Shown here: in pieces, positions 38,110 through 48,427 of the stretch | How positions within the stretch are numbered: position 1 is the first letter of the stretch | How the letters are laid out: every line of letters starts with the position of its first letter | Assembly (NCBI RefSeq): GCF_030272615.1 | Contig: NC_081413.1 | Span: 185,392,115 to 185,456,114, forward strand | Origin: Cryptomeria japonica | Lineage: Eukaryota > Streptophyta > Pinopsida > Cupressales > Cupressaceae | Length of the DNA: 64,000 nucleotides | Direction: 5' to 3' | The notes under the pieces: model-generated | Databases searched by the model: none | What the model was told of the DNA's origin: nothing | Seen by the model: only the letters and a program-made list of their open reading frames with translations | Translations under genes and position numbers: made by a program

Positions 38110-39242
38110 TAGAAAATCTGATGAAACAACTTGAAGGAGCTCTTACTAACTATGATGCACAGAAGTTGAAAAATATCAAATTAGAAGATGATTTAAAAGT
38201 AGCTTAGGACATTATTCAAGCACTTCAAGAAAATCTTACTGTTACAAGAAACAAGAGAAGAGAACTTTGTGAAAAATTGCAAAATGAGAATGATGAAAAG
38301 GAATCACTAAATGATATGATAAGCAAATTGAAACAAGAGATCATGACAACAAAAAATGAAATGCAGGATATCACTATGAGATTTTGCAAAGAAATTAAGG
38401 ATAGAAAGAAGAATGAAGAAGAATTGACCAGAAGACTAAGTGATGCAGCAAATGAGAACACAAGACTTAGCTATGAAAATGACATGTTGAAGATAGATCT
38501 GATGCACACTCAGAATGACTCAAATGAACTAATGAGACAAAAAGAAATCTTGGAAAGGGAATTGGAAACTGCAAATCAACACAAAGAAAAATTCAAGAAA
38601 AGCTCAGAAGAACTTGGTACCTTATTGAAGAATCAAAAACCCAAAGGTGACACTTCTGGAGTTGGATTTGAAGTTGGAGAAAGCTCTGGTACTGCAAATA
38701 CCCAGGATCACAGCAAACCGGTAAGACCTTCTAATACTTACAAATTCAATGGAAAATACTTTAACTGTAATAAATATGGTCATAGGGAAAATGAATGTAG
38801 ATCTAGGAATTATCAGAACATCAATCCTCCTACCAGTCAATGCAACAAATGCAACAAAATTGGTCATAACTCTTAAAATTTTAGAATGAATGTAAGATGT
38901 TATGTTTGTGGAAGATTTGGTCATTTATCAAATAAATGCAGAACACAAACTGGCATAGGTTATGAGAAAGCTATTCAGAAAAATAATGTAACTTGTTATG
39001 CATGTAACAAGATTGGTCATATTGCTAAATTTTGTAGAAGTAAAGGTACACCAGTAGATAATAGAAGTACTAGCTTGAAAGGTAAGGAAAAGGTTGAAGA
39101 GGTTAAGCAAGAATTTTCAAAACAATGGATTAGAAAAGGTGATCTAAATATTGGGGTTACTCCTCCACCGGTAGAACCAACAAATGCTTCATCGGTAGGA
39201 CAATATGATGCTCCACCAACAAGATGTTCTTCATCAAATTGA
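38110..39242 (+). pseudogene. R3 ORF1, Gag-like protein
   Basis: Same protein as R2 ORF1. The first ATG is changed to ATA (38110 region). A TAG near 38204 stands where R2 has CAG. From 38277 to 38876 the coiled coil and first knuckles are open; the second knuckle is lost (TAA and Cys to Phe near 38875). The third and fourth, CYVCGRFGHLSNKC and CYACNKIGHIAKFC, are intact (38898-39035). Ends at TGA 39240-39242. Confidence 0.85.
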
Positions 39243-39548
39243 AGAAAATTATCTTGAGGGTTTGGCAATCAAATGACACATGTGCTATTATTCCCTCGAT
39301 TAGAGAAAAGAAGTTGAAAATCCTTCATTATCGGCAAATAAAGTTAAGCTAATACATTGTCGGCAAGCAATTAATGTGGTAGGTAGCATAAAAGACTTTA
39401 TAAAATAAAGTTTTTGGCTCCATTTCATTTCACCATGAATTCAAACTTTCAGAGAGCGCGAAGATTTCCAAGCTAAGGCATTCCGAGCAAAGAGGCAAAG
39501 CACTTCAGCAATCAATCCATCAAAAGGTAGAAAAAGGTATTTATCATC
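39243..39548 (+). promoter_or_regulatory. intercistronic region with TATA-like sequence before ORF2
   Basis: 306 bp between the ORF1 stop and ORF2 ATG. CTTTATAAAATAAAG at 39396-39410 is a TATA-like motif followed by GGCTCCATTTCA, which R2 also keeps (near 43992) although its TATA part is changed. A second plant cistron needs its own promoter, splicing or another device. The motif is seen; its use is inference. Confidence 0.35.
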
Positions 39549-42500
39549 ATGGCATCCTCCTCTGCACCTGAATTCATAGCAAACCCTACAGTAGTCGAAG
39601 TTATAAAACAACCTAGGCCCATGTTTCAGCTAGTTCCCGAGGTAGCTAAGAAAGATGACAACACAGGTGCTTTTTCCCAAATTCCAAAGGGTGTTGTTTA
39701 TGCAGAAGACCCTAGAATGTATATTCATTGCAACATAGAGGAATTAGGTGATGAAGAAATCAAAAACATGTATAAATCTGTTATATGTGACAATGCCAGA
39801 AATGTGAAACCTAAACATAAAATTGTTGAAACCCTAGGATTCACTGAAATCCTCTGCATTCCTGAATTTCCCAAGGAAGTGGTTAGGATAGTTCTAAGCA
39901 GCATACATGGCTCATTCTTTTTGCTTGACTTAGTGCATAAAATTACAAAGGTAGTTGTGAAAGCACTAATAGGGTTACCTTCCACCGGTACCAGACCTGA
40001 CAAAACCAAGAAGGTCTCCAATGACCTAGTAATGAAATTAACTGGTGCAACATCCGACAAAAGATCATTGAGGGTTAATGATGTGACCGATACAAATGAG
40101 AGATTCATTAGCACGATTCTAGGTTACAAAGCAACTCATGCTAATAGGCTTAACTCTGTTTCCAGTTTATGCATAAAAAGTGCTTATGACATGGTGAAGG
40201 ACAATGTAAATATTGATATCTGTGAATGGTTAAAAGATGAGTTAATTGATAATTTGGCAAAAATCAAGAAGGATAAGAAAGGAACCTTTAGATTTGGAAA
40301 TTTACTTGTATGCTTAATGCTACATATAACCAAATAGGCTCTCGGTATAGGCTACAAGGATTTTGGATTCGACATACCGGTAGGAAAACAATTGTCTGAC
40401 TTATTCAACAACATGGGTGAAAACAGAGATAAGAATATCAATGAGTATTTTCAAGCAATAAAAGTCAGAATGAATAAAAGAATCAGACTATCACAAGAAA
40501 TTGTCAACAAATACAAGGATGATATATGCTTTGTGATCAAAAAGGATGAGATCTGGATGGAAGCAGTCATCCCAAGAATAATCTGGGTTACAGAGATGGG
40601 GTATGAAACAGATGACCACATAGTGGAAACTTATGCCAAAGCACTTCTGGAAGCCCCCAATGAACCAAAGGAAGAAGTATTTGGTAGTGCTGAGACCATC
40701 AAAAGCCAAATTCAATCTAAAAAGAGAGTAAAGGAAGTTGAGGCATTTGTAAGGAAAGGAACCAAGCAAGCAAAAGCCATAAAAGAAGATGTATTAAAGA
40801 AAACCGGCATAACAGAAGAAGAGTTGGCAGTCCAACAGCCTGAAACTCATCTATCACCGGTAGATACCTCCTCAGAAGGAGATATGCCAAAAACTTTCAA
40901 AAGAGTTGTTAGGAAAAGAGAACCCTCACTAGTATCCACTCCTTCACCTAGAAGGACAAGATAGAAACAACAAGTTGTGAGGTCTCCGGTCAAGAAAGCC
41001 ACACCTAAGAAGAAGTTGACCCCCAAAAAGAAGAAGAAGACAAACACTGACTATGCCCCTCTTGACATACTACTGAATGAGATCACAGAGGAAGGTAAAT
41101 TGAAAAACATAGGAAAAATCTATGACACCTTATCAAATGATGAGAAAGGACAAGTCGAGGAAAGTGTTATATTACACATGCACATGTATAAAAGGTTTTT
41201 GATGCAAGTCCTAAATGAAATTCCTGATGAACTATATAAAAGACTTGAGGCTAGAAGGCAAGGAATAATTGAGTTGGATAAGAAAATAAAAATAGAGAAA
41301 TTACTTGTAGTATACCCGGTCAACTCACCTAAGGAAATTGATGATTTGATAGCTCAGGCCAACCGGACAGTTTTTTCCACTGCACACCGGCAAATATCAC
41401 TAATGGCAAGTAGAGTTACTGAAGTTTTAGAGGAAACAGAAGATGGTTGGGATACATTCTTGGTTGAAAAAGAAAAACAAGAAGAATATAGGAATCCCAA
41501 GCCCATTCTGGTATATCAAAAGGACAAAGGGAAAGGTAAAGTTGGTGGACCACCAAGTATCAAGATTAGAGACAACTTACCCCCACCTCCTTTAAATACT
41601 CCACCAGTAAAAACAATAACTGCAGAAGATCAATCGGTAGCTGAGAGCATGGACACAAAGGATAATAATCCTAATCCTGAAGTCCTATATACTATGAATA
41701 TTGATACTCAGAAAATCAACATAGTGGTAGATAAGGATACCACAGATAAATCTGATAACAAAGAGCAACCGACAGTAGATTCAGAGAAAAAGATGGAATC
41801 TGGAACACAATCAGAGAAATCAATAGAGCTAAAGGCTCCAGAACAGATGCCACCGGTAAGAAATGATGCAGGAAAAACTATGCTTAAAGAGATGGAGACA
41901 CAAACAGACCTACCAAAGGTCAATACCAGCATGGTCACTTCTACCGGCACTTAGTTTATTGGGTCACCATCAAATGTAACAGAGGTATTGCTTGAATCTA
42001 TCAAGAAAATAACTGATTATAGCTCACAAGCTTATAAAGTGATAGATGATTCAATTCCAATTTTGAAATCAATAGCTCCCAATTGTAATATAGCCAACAA
42101 AGATTCTTTAGACCAGTTGGATACATTTTGTAAATATATTTCTAGAAATTTTGAGCAAACAAAGGTAGAAACTGTAAAGGAAAGTGTAGAAAAAGAGAAA
42201 CAGAAATTCTTTGAGGAAGGAATAAAGAAGTGTAACAGGGAATTTGACACACTTCTACCAGAACTGTGCAATTTATTAAAAGAGTACAAAACTCTGTAGA
42301 AAGACACCTGTAAAATAAACTTTTTGACCATAGATGTAGACAAAAAGATGAGCAAGGTATAGGAAGAGATCAATAAACTTGCTGATAATTTTGTTGACTC
42401 ACCCAATACATTATAAGTTTTTGAGGAAAAGATAACAAATTTTGAGGAAGAATTGCTCAAATTAGAAAGAGAGAAAGAGAAAATAATAAACAAGGCAAAA

Positions 42501-42731
42501 TTATTGAGATCTAAACTAAGTCCAAGATTGGACTATTTAGCATCTCTGTGGAAGGAAATCTCAGAGGCACTAACACAGGGTAGCAAAACACTGGTAGAGC
42601 ACTTGCAGCATCTCATCGGTACAGTATACAGAACTGAGATAGCAATAAAGGAGATTAAGAAGTTTATGGATGGCATAAACTTAATTTTGGGAGATATTCT
42701 TCAGCTAATAACTACCCAACTACAAGGTTGA
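39549..42731 (+). pseudogene. R3 ORF2, reference copy of the unknown R protein
   Basis: One frame of 1061 codons, ATG 39549 to TGA 42729-42731, with no frameshift. It has five TAG (40335, 40962, 41952, 42297, 42360) and one TAA (42414). N-terminal domain (to about residue 330) with conserved phrases GLPSTGTRPD, SLRVNDV, NSVSSLCIKSAYDM and FRFGNLLVCLML, then MGYETDDHI, a Lys-rich patch (TPKKKLTPKKKKKT, near 41001-41042) like a nuclear signal, a domain with IEKLLVVYPVNSPKEIDDL, a low-complexity acidic part, and a C-terminal coiled coil (42420-42720). No known enzymatic motif is visible. The conserved N-terminal block is shared with R0, R1 and R2. Function unknown; nuclear entry or particle role would be guesses. 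Confidence 0.85.
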
Positions 42732-42769
42732 GGTTATGAATTGGAACAACTACAAAATCTACTAACCTT

Positions 42770-42934
42770 TGTCATTGATGCCAAAGGGGGAGTAGTAGAT
42801 GAGAAAATTCAAAGCACAGGGATCACATGCTCAGGGGGAGCTCACATTTTTGGTAACATTTTTTGGTCTACACATTTTTGGATATCTTTTTGAAATTTCT
42901 CATGAGTGTTGCCATCAATGCCAAAGGGGGATAT
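42770..42934 (+). promoter_or_regulatory. two polypurine tracts of R3
   Basis: TGATGCCAAAGGGGGAGTAG near 42776-42795 and CAATGCCAAAGGGGGATATT at 42917-42934, the second abutting the LTR. A further purine run TCAGGGGGAG lies near 42832. GTTGCCATCAATG (42908-42920) is the exact inverse of CATTGATGGCAAC (42987-42999) inside the LTR. Confidence 0.85.
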
Positions 42935-43926
42935 TGTTGGCATATGGACACTCTAATGAGACATTGTGTGTGATTGAAGGTTTTGTCATTGATGGCAACC
43001 TTGCAATCCTATGGCACCGGCAAGACATTGTACCGGCAAAGCATTACTCAGGCAACCTTGCAATCCAATGGCACTGAAAAGACATTATATCGGCAAAGCA
43101 TTACTCAGGCAACCTTGCAATCCTATGGCACCGGCAAGACATTATACCGGCAAAGAATTCCTCAAGCAACCTTGCAATCCTATGGCACCGGCAAGACATT
43201 ATATCGGCAAAGCATTACTCAAACAAAACAGTGCACCGGCATCAACAAAATCAATCTACATCGGCACCGGCACATAAGATGTACACCGGCATAGAAGGAA
43301 ATATGTATACCAGCACAGAGGCCGACAGGATTTTTGATATGTAATATTTTGTTTATCATTGTAAGCCGACTTGGCAAATTGTAAAATGACTCTTGTATAT
43401 AAAAGAGATCATTGTAGGCATTTGTAGGAGATGGATTGGAAGTATAAATAAATTATAAGGCAGACCTAATGTGCAAATTGTAGGACAAGGGTATATGTAA
43501 AGAATAGAGCAAGAACTGGTACTGAATCTAGCATTGAAGATGCTATTGTATTGCAGTACATAATATTGGATTTGTGTAAATCCTCATTGTAAGTGAGTGT
43601 GACTTCTTATTGAGCAGTGAGCTATAGGCAGTTGGCCTTCGTGCATGTGTAGGCCCCTATTGTAAGTAATATTCTCTTATTGGCCAGTAAGTGAATATTG
43701 TGGGTCCCAAATCCCACCGAGGTTTTTCCTACATCGAGTTTCCTCGTTAAACATCTTGTGTTATGGTGTTCTTTTCATGTGGATGTTTTTTATTATGTTA
43801 TTTGCAATAATTCTTGCATACTGGTATACTATTACTTTATGTTCTGCATATTCAATTTTAAGAAATTTTATTACCAATTAGATACTAATTCACCCCCCCC
43901 TCTAAGTATCTGTGGGAGCCCTAACA
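42935..43926 (+). repeat. 3' LTR of R3, expanded
   Basis: 992 bp against 823 bp for the 5' LTR. Nearly all of the difference is three extra copies of a 57 bp unit. Otherwise collinear, TGTTGGCATATGGAC...CCTAACA. Confidence 0.95.
42995..43222 (+). repeat. four tandem copies of a 57 bp unit
   Basis: Units start at 42995, 43052, 43109 and 43166, each GCAACCTTGCAATCC...CATTACTCA, exactly 57 bp apart with a few substitutions. The 5' LTR of R3 and both R2 LTRs have one copy of the start of this unit. Confidence 0.95.
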
Positions 43927-44114
43927 GTGACTACTTAACCGACATGCATTAAATGTGGTAGAAGGCAAATAAACATTATAATTTTGTGATTTTGGCTCCA
44001 TTTCACTTCACCAAGATTTCAAACATTCGAAGAGCGCTAAGGGATTTCGAGCAAAGAGATAAGAACACTTCAAGCAATCAATCCACCCTAAGGTAGAAAG
44101 AGGTATTTATCATC

Positions 44115-47100
44115 ATCGAATCCACCTCTACACTTGAATATATAGCAAACCCTACTGTAGTCAAGGTTATAAAATTCCCCAGGCCCATATTTCAACTAGT
44201 TCCCGAGGTAGCAAAGAAAGATGACACTGTAGGTGCTTTTTTTCAAATTCCAAAAGGAGTTGTTTATGCTGAAGACCCCAGAATTTACATTCATTGCAAC
44301 ATAGAGGAATTAGGAGATGAAGAGATCAAAACAATGTATAAATCTGTCATATGTGATAATTCTGGAAATATAAAACCAGAACATAAAATCATTGAAACCC
44401 TAGGATTTACTGAAATCCTCTGCATTCCTGAATTTCCCAAGGATGTGATTAGGATAGTCTTAAGTAGGGTACATGGTGAATTTTTATGGTTAGATGAAAT
44501 TCACAAAATTACCAAGGAAGCTGTGAAAGCTGTCACAGGGTTACCTTCCATCGGTAAAAGACCAGACAACACTAAGAAGGTCTCCAATGACCTAGTAATG
44601 AACTTAAGTGGTGCAACATCAGATAGAAGGTCTCTAAGAGTAAATGATGTAATAGATATAAATGTGAGATTTATTAGCATGATTTTAGGGTATAAAGCTA
44701 CTCATGCAAATATACTCAACTCAGTTTCAAGTTTATGCATTAAGAGTGCTTATGACATGATTACAGACAATGTGAAAATTGACATATGTGAATGGTTAAA
44801 AGATGAGTTAATTGACAACTTAGGCAAGATAAAGAAAGATAAGAAAGGAACTTTTAGGTTTGGTAATCTGCTTGTATGCTTGATGCTACACATAACCAAA
44901 CAGGTTCTCGGTATAGGCTATAAAGAACTTGGATTTGATATACCAGTAGGAAAACAGTTAACAGAACTATTGAATAACATGGGTGAAGACAAGGAAAAGA
45001 ACATTCATGAATACTTTCAAGTACTTAAGGCCAAAATGAAGAAGAGAATTAGATTATCATAGAAGATTGTTGACAAATACAATGATGATATATGTTTTGT
45101 AATCAAAAAGGATGAGATCTGGATGGAAGCATTCATCCCAAGAACAATCTGGGTAACAAAGATGGGTTATGAGACTGATGATCATATAATTGAAACTTAT
45201 GCTAAAGCACTTCTGGAAGCACCAAATGAACCAAAGGAAGAAGTATTTGGTAGTGGTGAGACCATAGAAAAATAGATTCAATCTAAGAAGAGAGTGAAAA
45301 AGGTTGAAGCAGTTGTGAGAAGAGGTTCTAGATAGGCTAAGGCTATTAAAGAAGATGTATTGAAACAAACCGGTATCACTGAGGATGAGTTAGGAACTCT
45401 ATATCCCGAAACTCACCTATCACCAGTAGCTACTTCTTCGGAGAATGACATACTTGCAACTTTCAAAAGAGTTGTAAGGAAAAGAGATCCTTCACCGGCT
45501 ACCATACCCTCACCTAGGAGAACTAGACAGAAACAACAAGTAGTGAGATCTCCGATTAGAAAGACAACACCAAAGAAAAAGTTGACACCAAAGAAGAAGA
45601 AGAAGACTAAACAAAACTTGGCTCCTCTTGACAAATTGCTATATGAAATCACAGAGGAAGGGAAACTCAAAAACATAGGAAACGTCTATGATACACTGTC
45701 AGTAGATGACAAAGAACAAGTTGAAAACAGTGTTATTTTACACATGGACATCTATAAAAAGTTCTTAATGGAAGTGATAGATGATCTACCAGATGAATTG
45801 TTCAAAAAACTGGAAACAAGAAGACAAGTTGTTGTAGAGCTTGATAAGAAAATCAAAATTGAAAAGTTACTTGTTGTTTACCTAGTAAACTCACCTAAGG
45901 AGATAGATGACTTAATTGCAGAAGCCAATCAGTCGGTATTCTCTACTACACACCGGCATATTGCTTTAATGGTTGGAAGAGTTAATGAGGTAACTAAAGA
46001 AATAGAAAATGCATGGGACATATTTCTTGTTGAGAAAGAAAAATAGGAAGAACACAGGAACTCCAAACCAATAAAGGTATACTAGAAGGAGAGAGAGAAA
46101 GGAAAAGGAAAATTTGGTGAACCTCCGAGCATCAAAGTAAAAGACAACTTATCCCCATTGCCTCAAATTGCATCACCGGTAACAACTAAAGATCAACCGA
46201 CAGATGAGAGTATGGACACCGAGGATACAAATCCTAATCCTAAGGTACTATACATAGTTGATGTTGATGCACAAAAGGTCAACATTGTGATAGACAAAGA
46301 AACAACCGGCAAAACAGATATGGCTAGTGAAGCATCGAAAATTGATAGCATTGACAATACAATAGAGCAACAAATAGAGAGACAAGTAGAACAACAAGCT
46401 CTGGAACAAGCACAGGTTCACATGGAAATAGTGCCACCGACAACATGAGAAGATCAAAAACCATTGCTTAAAGAAATGGAAACACAGACTGACCTACCAA
46501 AGGTCACTACAAGCCTGGTTACTTCCTCCACTGGCGAAATTCAGAATGTTGGTTCCTCCTCAGTAGGCTACAAATCAACAAATGTAACTTAAGTACTTTT
46601 GGACTCCATCAAAAAGATAACAGATTGTAGTTCACAAGCTTATAAAGCTATAGATGACACAATCCCAATTTTGAAGAGGCTAGCTCCTAACTGCAATATA
46701 GACACTAAAGATTCATTAAGTCAAATTGACATTTTGTCCAAGTACATCACTGAGAACATAGTGACAATTGAGCAAGTAAAGGAAGAGGCATTAAAGGATA
46801 AGATGGAACTTGAAAAGCAAAAATTCTTTGAAAATCAGATAAAGAAGTGTACAAGGGAATTTGACACACTTCTACCAGAACTATGCAACTTATTAAAGGA
46901 ATTTAAAACTCTGTATAAAGATACTTGCAAAACAAACTTTTTGACAATAGACATAGATAAGAAGATGAGCAAGGTATAGGATGAAATCAATAAACTTGCA
47001 GACAATTTTGTTAACTCACTTGATACATTATCAGTTTTTGAACAAAAGATAACAAGACTTGAGGAAGATTTAATTAAGCTAGGAAGAGAAAAGGAGAGAT

Positions 47101-47348
47101 TAGTGGATAAGGCAAAGAATTTGAGACTAAGACTGAGTCTAAGATTGGACTATCTAGCATCATTACAAAAGGAAATATCTGAGGCACTTGTATAGGGACA
47201 GAGAACATCGACAGAGCATATGCAGCACCTCACCGGTACAGTTCAAAGAATAGATGCAGCTATAAAGGATAGCAAGAAGTTTATGGATAGTATAAACTTG
47301 ATTTTGGCTGATCTTTTTCAAATTGTAACCACACAGTTACAAGGTTGA
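44115..47348 (+). pseudogene. R2 ORF2, unknown R protein
   Basis: Same protein as R3 ORF2, 1078 codons, no frameshift. The start codon is ATC instead of ATG (44115). Stops: TAG 45060, 45273, 45333, 46044, 46083, 46977, 47193; TGA 46446; TAA 46590; terminal TGA 47346-47348. N-terminal domain keeps GLPSIGKRPD, SLRVNDV, NSVSSLCIKSAYDM and FRFGNLLVCLML; Lys-rich patch near 45570-45610; C-terminal coiled coil from about 46980. Where R2 has TAG, R3 mostly has CAA or CAG. Only the TAG in the SKV-stop phrase is common to both (46977 and 42360). Confidence 0.88.
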
Positions 47349-47392
47349 GTGAGACTACAAATCTACTAACATCTTGGCAACCTTTGTCATTG

Positions 47393-47571
47393 ATGCCAAA
47401 GGGGGAGTAGTAGTTTGAGAAAATAAGAAAAATAACTGGCAGAAGAATTATCTACTCAGGGGAGCATATCTTTTTTGTAACACATTTTTGGTAACATATT
47501 TTTGGATTACAATTTTGTATACACTTTTAAATTTTCTCATGAGTGTTGCCATCAATGCTAAAGGGGGATAT
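47393..47571 (+). promoter_or_regulatory. two polypurine tracts of R2
   Basis: TGATGCCAAAGGGGGAGTAG near 47392-47411 and CAATGCTAAAGGGGGATATT at 47553-47571 before the LTR. Confidence 0.85.
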
Positions 47572-48370
47572 TGTTGGCATATGCACACTCCAATGAGACA
47601 TTGTAGGTGATTGAAGGTTTTGTCATTGATGGAACCTTACAATCCTATGGCACTGGCAAGGCATTACACCAGCATCAACAGATCACACTCTACACTAGAA
47701 CTCAGACCACCAACACCGGCATAGAGAAAGGAAGCATACCAGCATAGAGGCCGATGGGATTTTTGATATATTATATTTTGTTTATTATTGTAAAAACCTT
47801 GTAAGCCGACTTGGCATCATTGTAAAATGACTCTTATATAAGAGAGGTCATTGTAGAACATTTGTAAGTAAGGAAGAAGAATATACTTAGGCAAAATTAG
47901 GCAGACCTATTATGCAAAATATAGGTTAAAGGGTTTATGTAAGAAGCAGAGCAGAAATCGGTACTGGATCTAGCATTATAAATGCTATTTTGAAGTAGTA
48001 CAAGATACTGGATTTGTATAATCCATCATTGTAAGTTAGTGAGACTTCCCATTGAGCAGTGAGCTCTAGGTAGTTGGCCTTCCTGTATGTGCAGGCCCCT
48101 CTTGTAGTAGTAATATTCTCTTATTGGCCAGTAAGTGAATATTGTGGGTCACAAATCCCATCGAGGTTTTTCCCACACCGGGTTTCCTTGTTAAATCATT
48201 GTGTTATGGTGTGTTTTTCATGTGGTTGCTTTTAATTCTATTTATTGCATTATTTTTTGCATACCAGTACACTGTTATAATATGCTCTACATGTTTTAAG
48301 TTAAGAAATTCTATTCACCGATTAGATACTAATTCGCTCCCCCCTCTCAGTATCTATGGGAATCCTAACA
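47572..48370 (+). repeat. 3' LTR of R2
   Basis: 799 bp, TGTTGGCATATGCAC...CCTAACA, partner of 35115-35906. TTATATAAGAGAG near 47831 is the TATA candidate. Confidence 0.92.
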
Positions 48371-48427
48371 CTATAACAAGTATGGTCATAGAGCAAATGA
48401 ATGTATCATAGAGAAAATGAATGTATC
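48371..48427 (+). other. filler DNA copied from an R gag at a deletion junction
   Basis: 48371-48404 matches 36634-36667 of R2 gag (first zinc knuckle) with one mismatch in 34. It is followed by a second shorter imperfect copy (CATAGAGAAAATGAATGTA), closer to the R3 version near 38776. It sits between the R2 LTR end and R1 ORF2, where the rest of the third copia LTR and the end of R1 ORF2 should be. Confidence 0.8.

Larger units (their letters stand above)
37215..43926 (+). mobile_element. R3, full-length R-family element inside R2
   Basis: 6712 bp: LTR 37215-38037, primer site, gag, ORF2, polypurine tracts, LTR 42935-43926. The flanking pentamers are GTGAT (37210-37214) and GTGAC (43927-43931), matching 4 of 5. 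R2 sequence resumes across the insertion at the same point of the untranslated region as in R3 itself. This is the best reference copy of the family. Confidence 0.95.
35115..48370 (+). mobile_element. R2, R-family element split by R3
   Basis: LTRs 35115-35906 and 47572-48370 share variants absent from the R3 LTRs (ATTACACCGGCATCAACAG against the R3 version), so they are one pair. Internal parts are 35907-37214 (primer site, gag) and 43927-47571 (ORF2, tracts). R3 separates them. The left pentamer is TAGAG; the right flank is filler sequence, so no duplication can be shown. Confidence 0.92.

Noticed and set aside
42995-43222. CRISPR-like array
   Set aside because: Units are contiguous 57 bp direct repeats with no spacers, inside a plant LTR.
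42974-43294. Frame of 106 codons with a 19-residue repeat
   Set aside because: The 57 bp unit is a multiple of three, so any open frame through it stays open. It lies in LTR U3 and has one unit in the other LTR.
28-47348. A variant genetic code with TAG as glutamine
   Set aside because: TAG sits at glutamine positions, but TAA, TGA and frameshifts also occur. Copies differ in where TAG falls, start codons are lost (44115), and nuclear plant genes use the standard code. CHG deamination explains TAG and CAA together.
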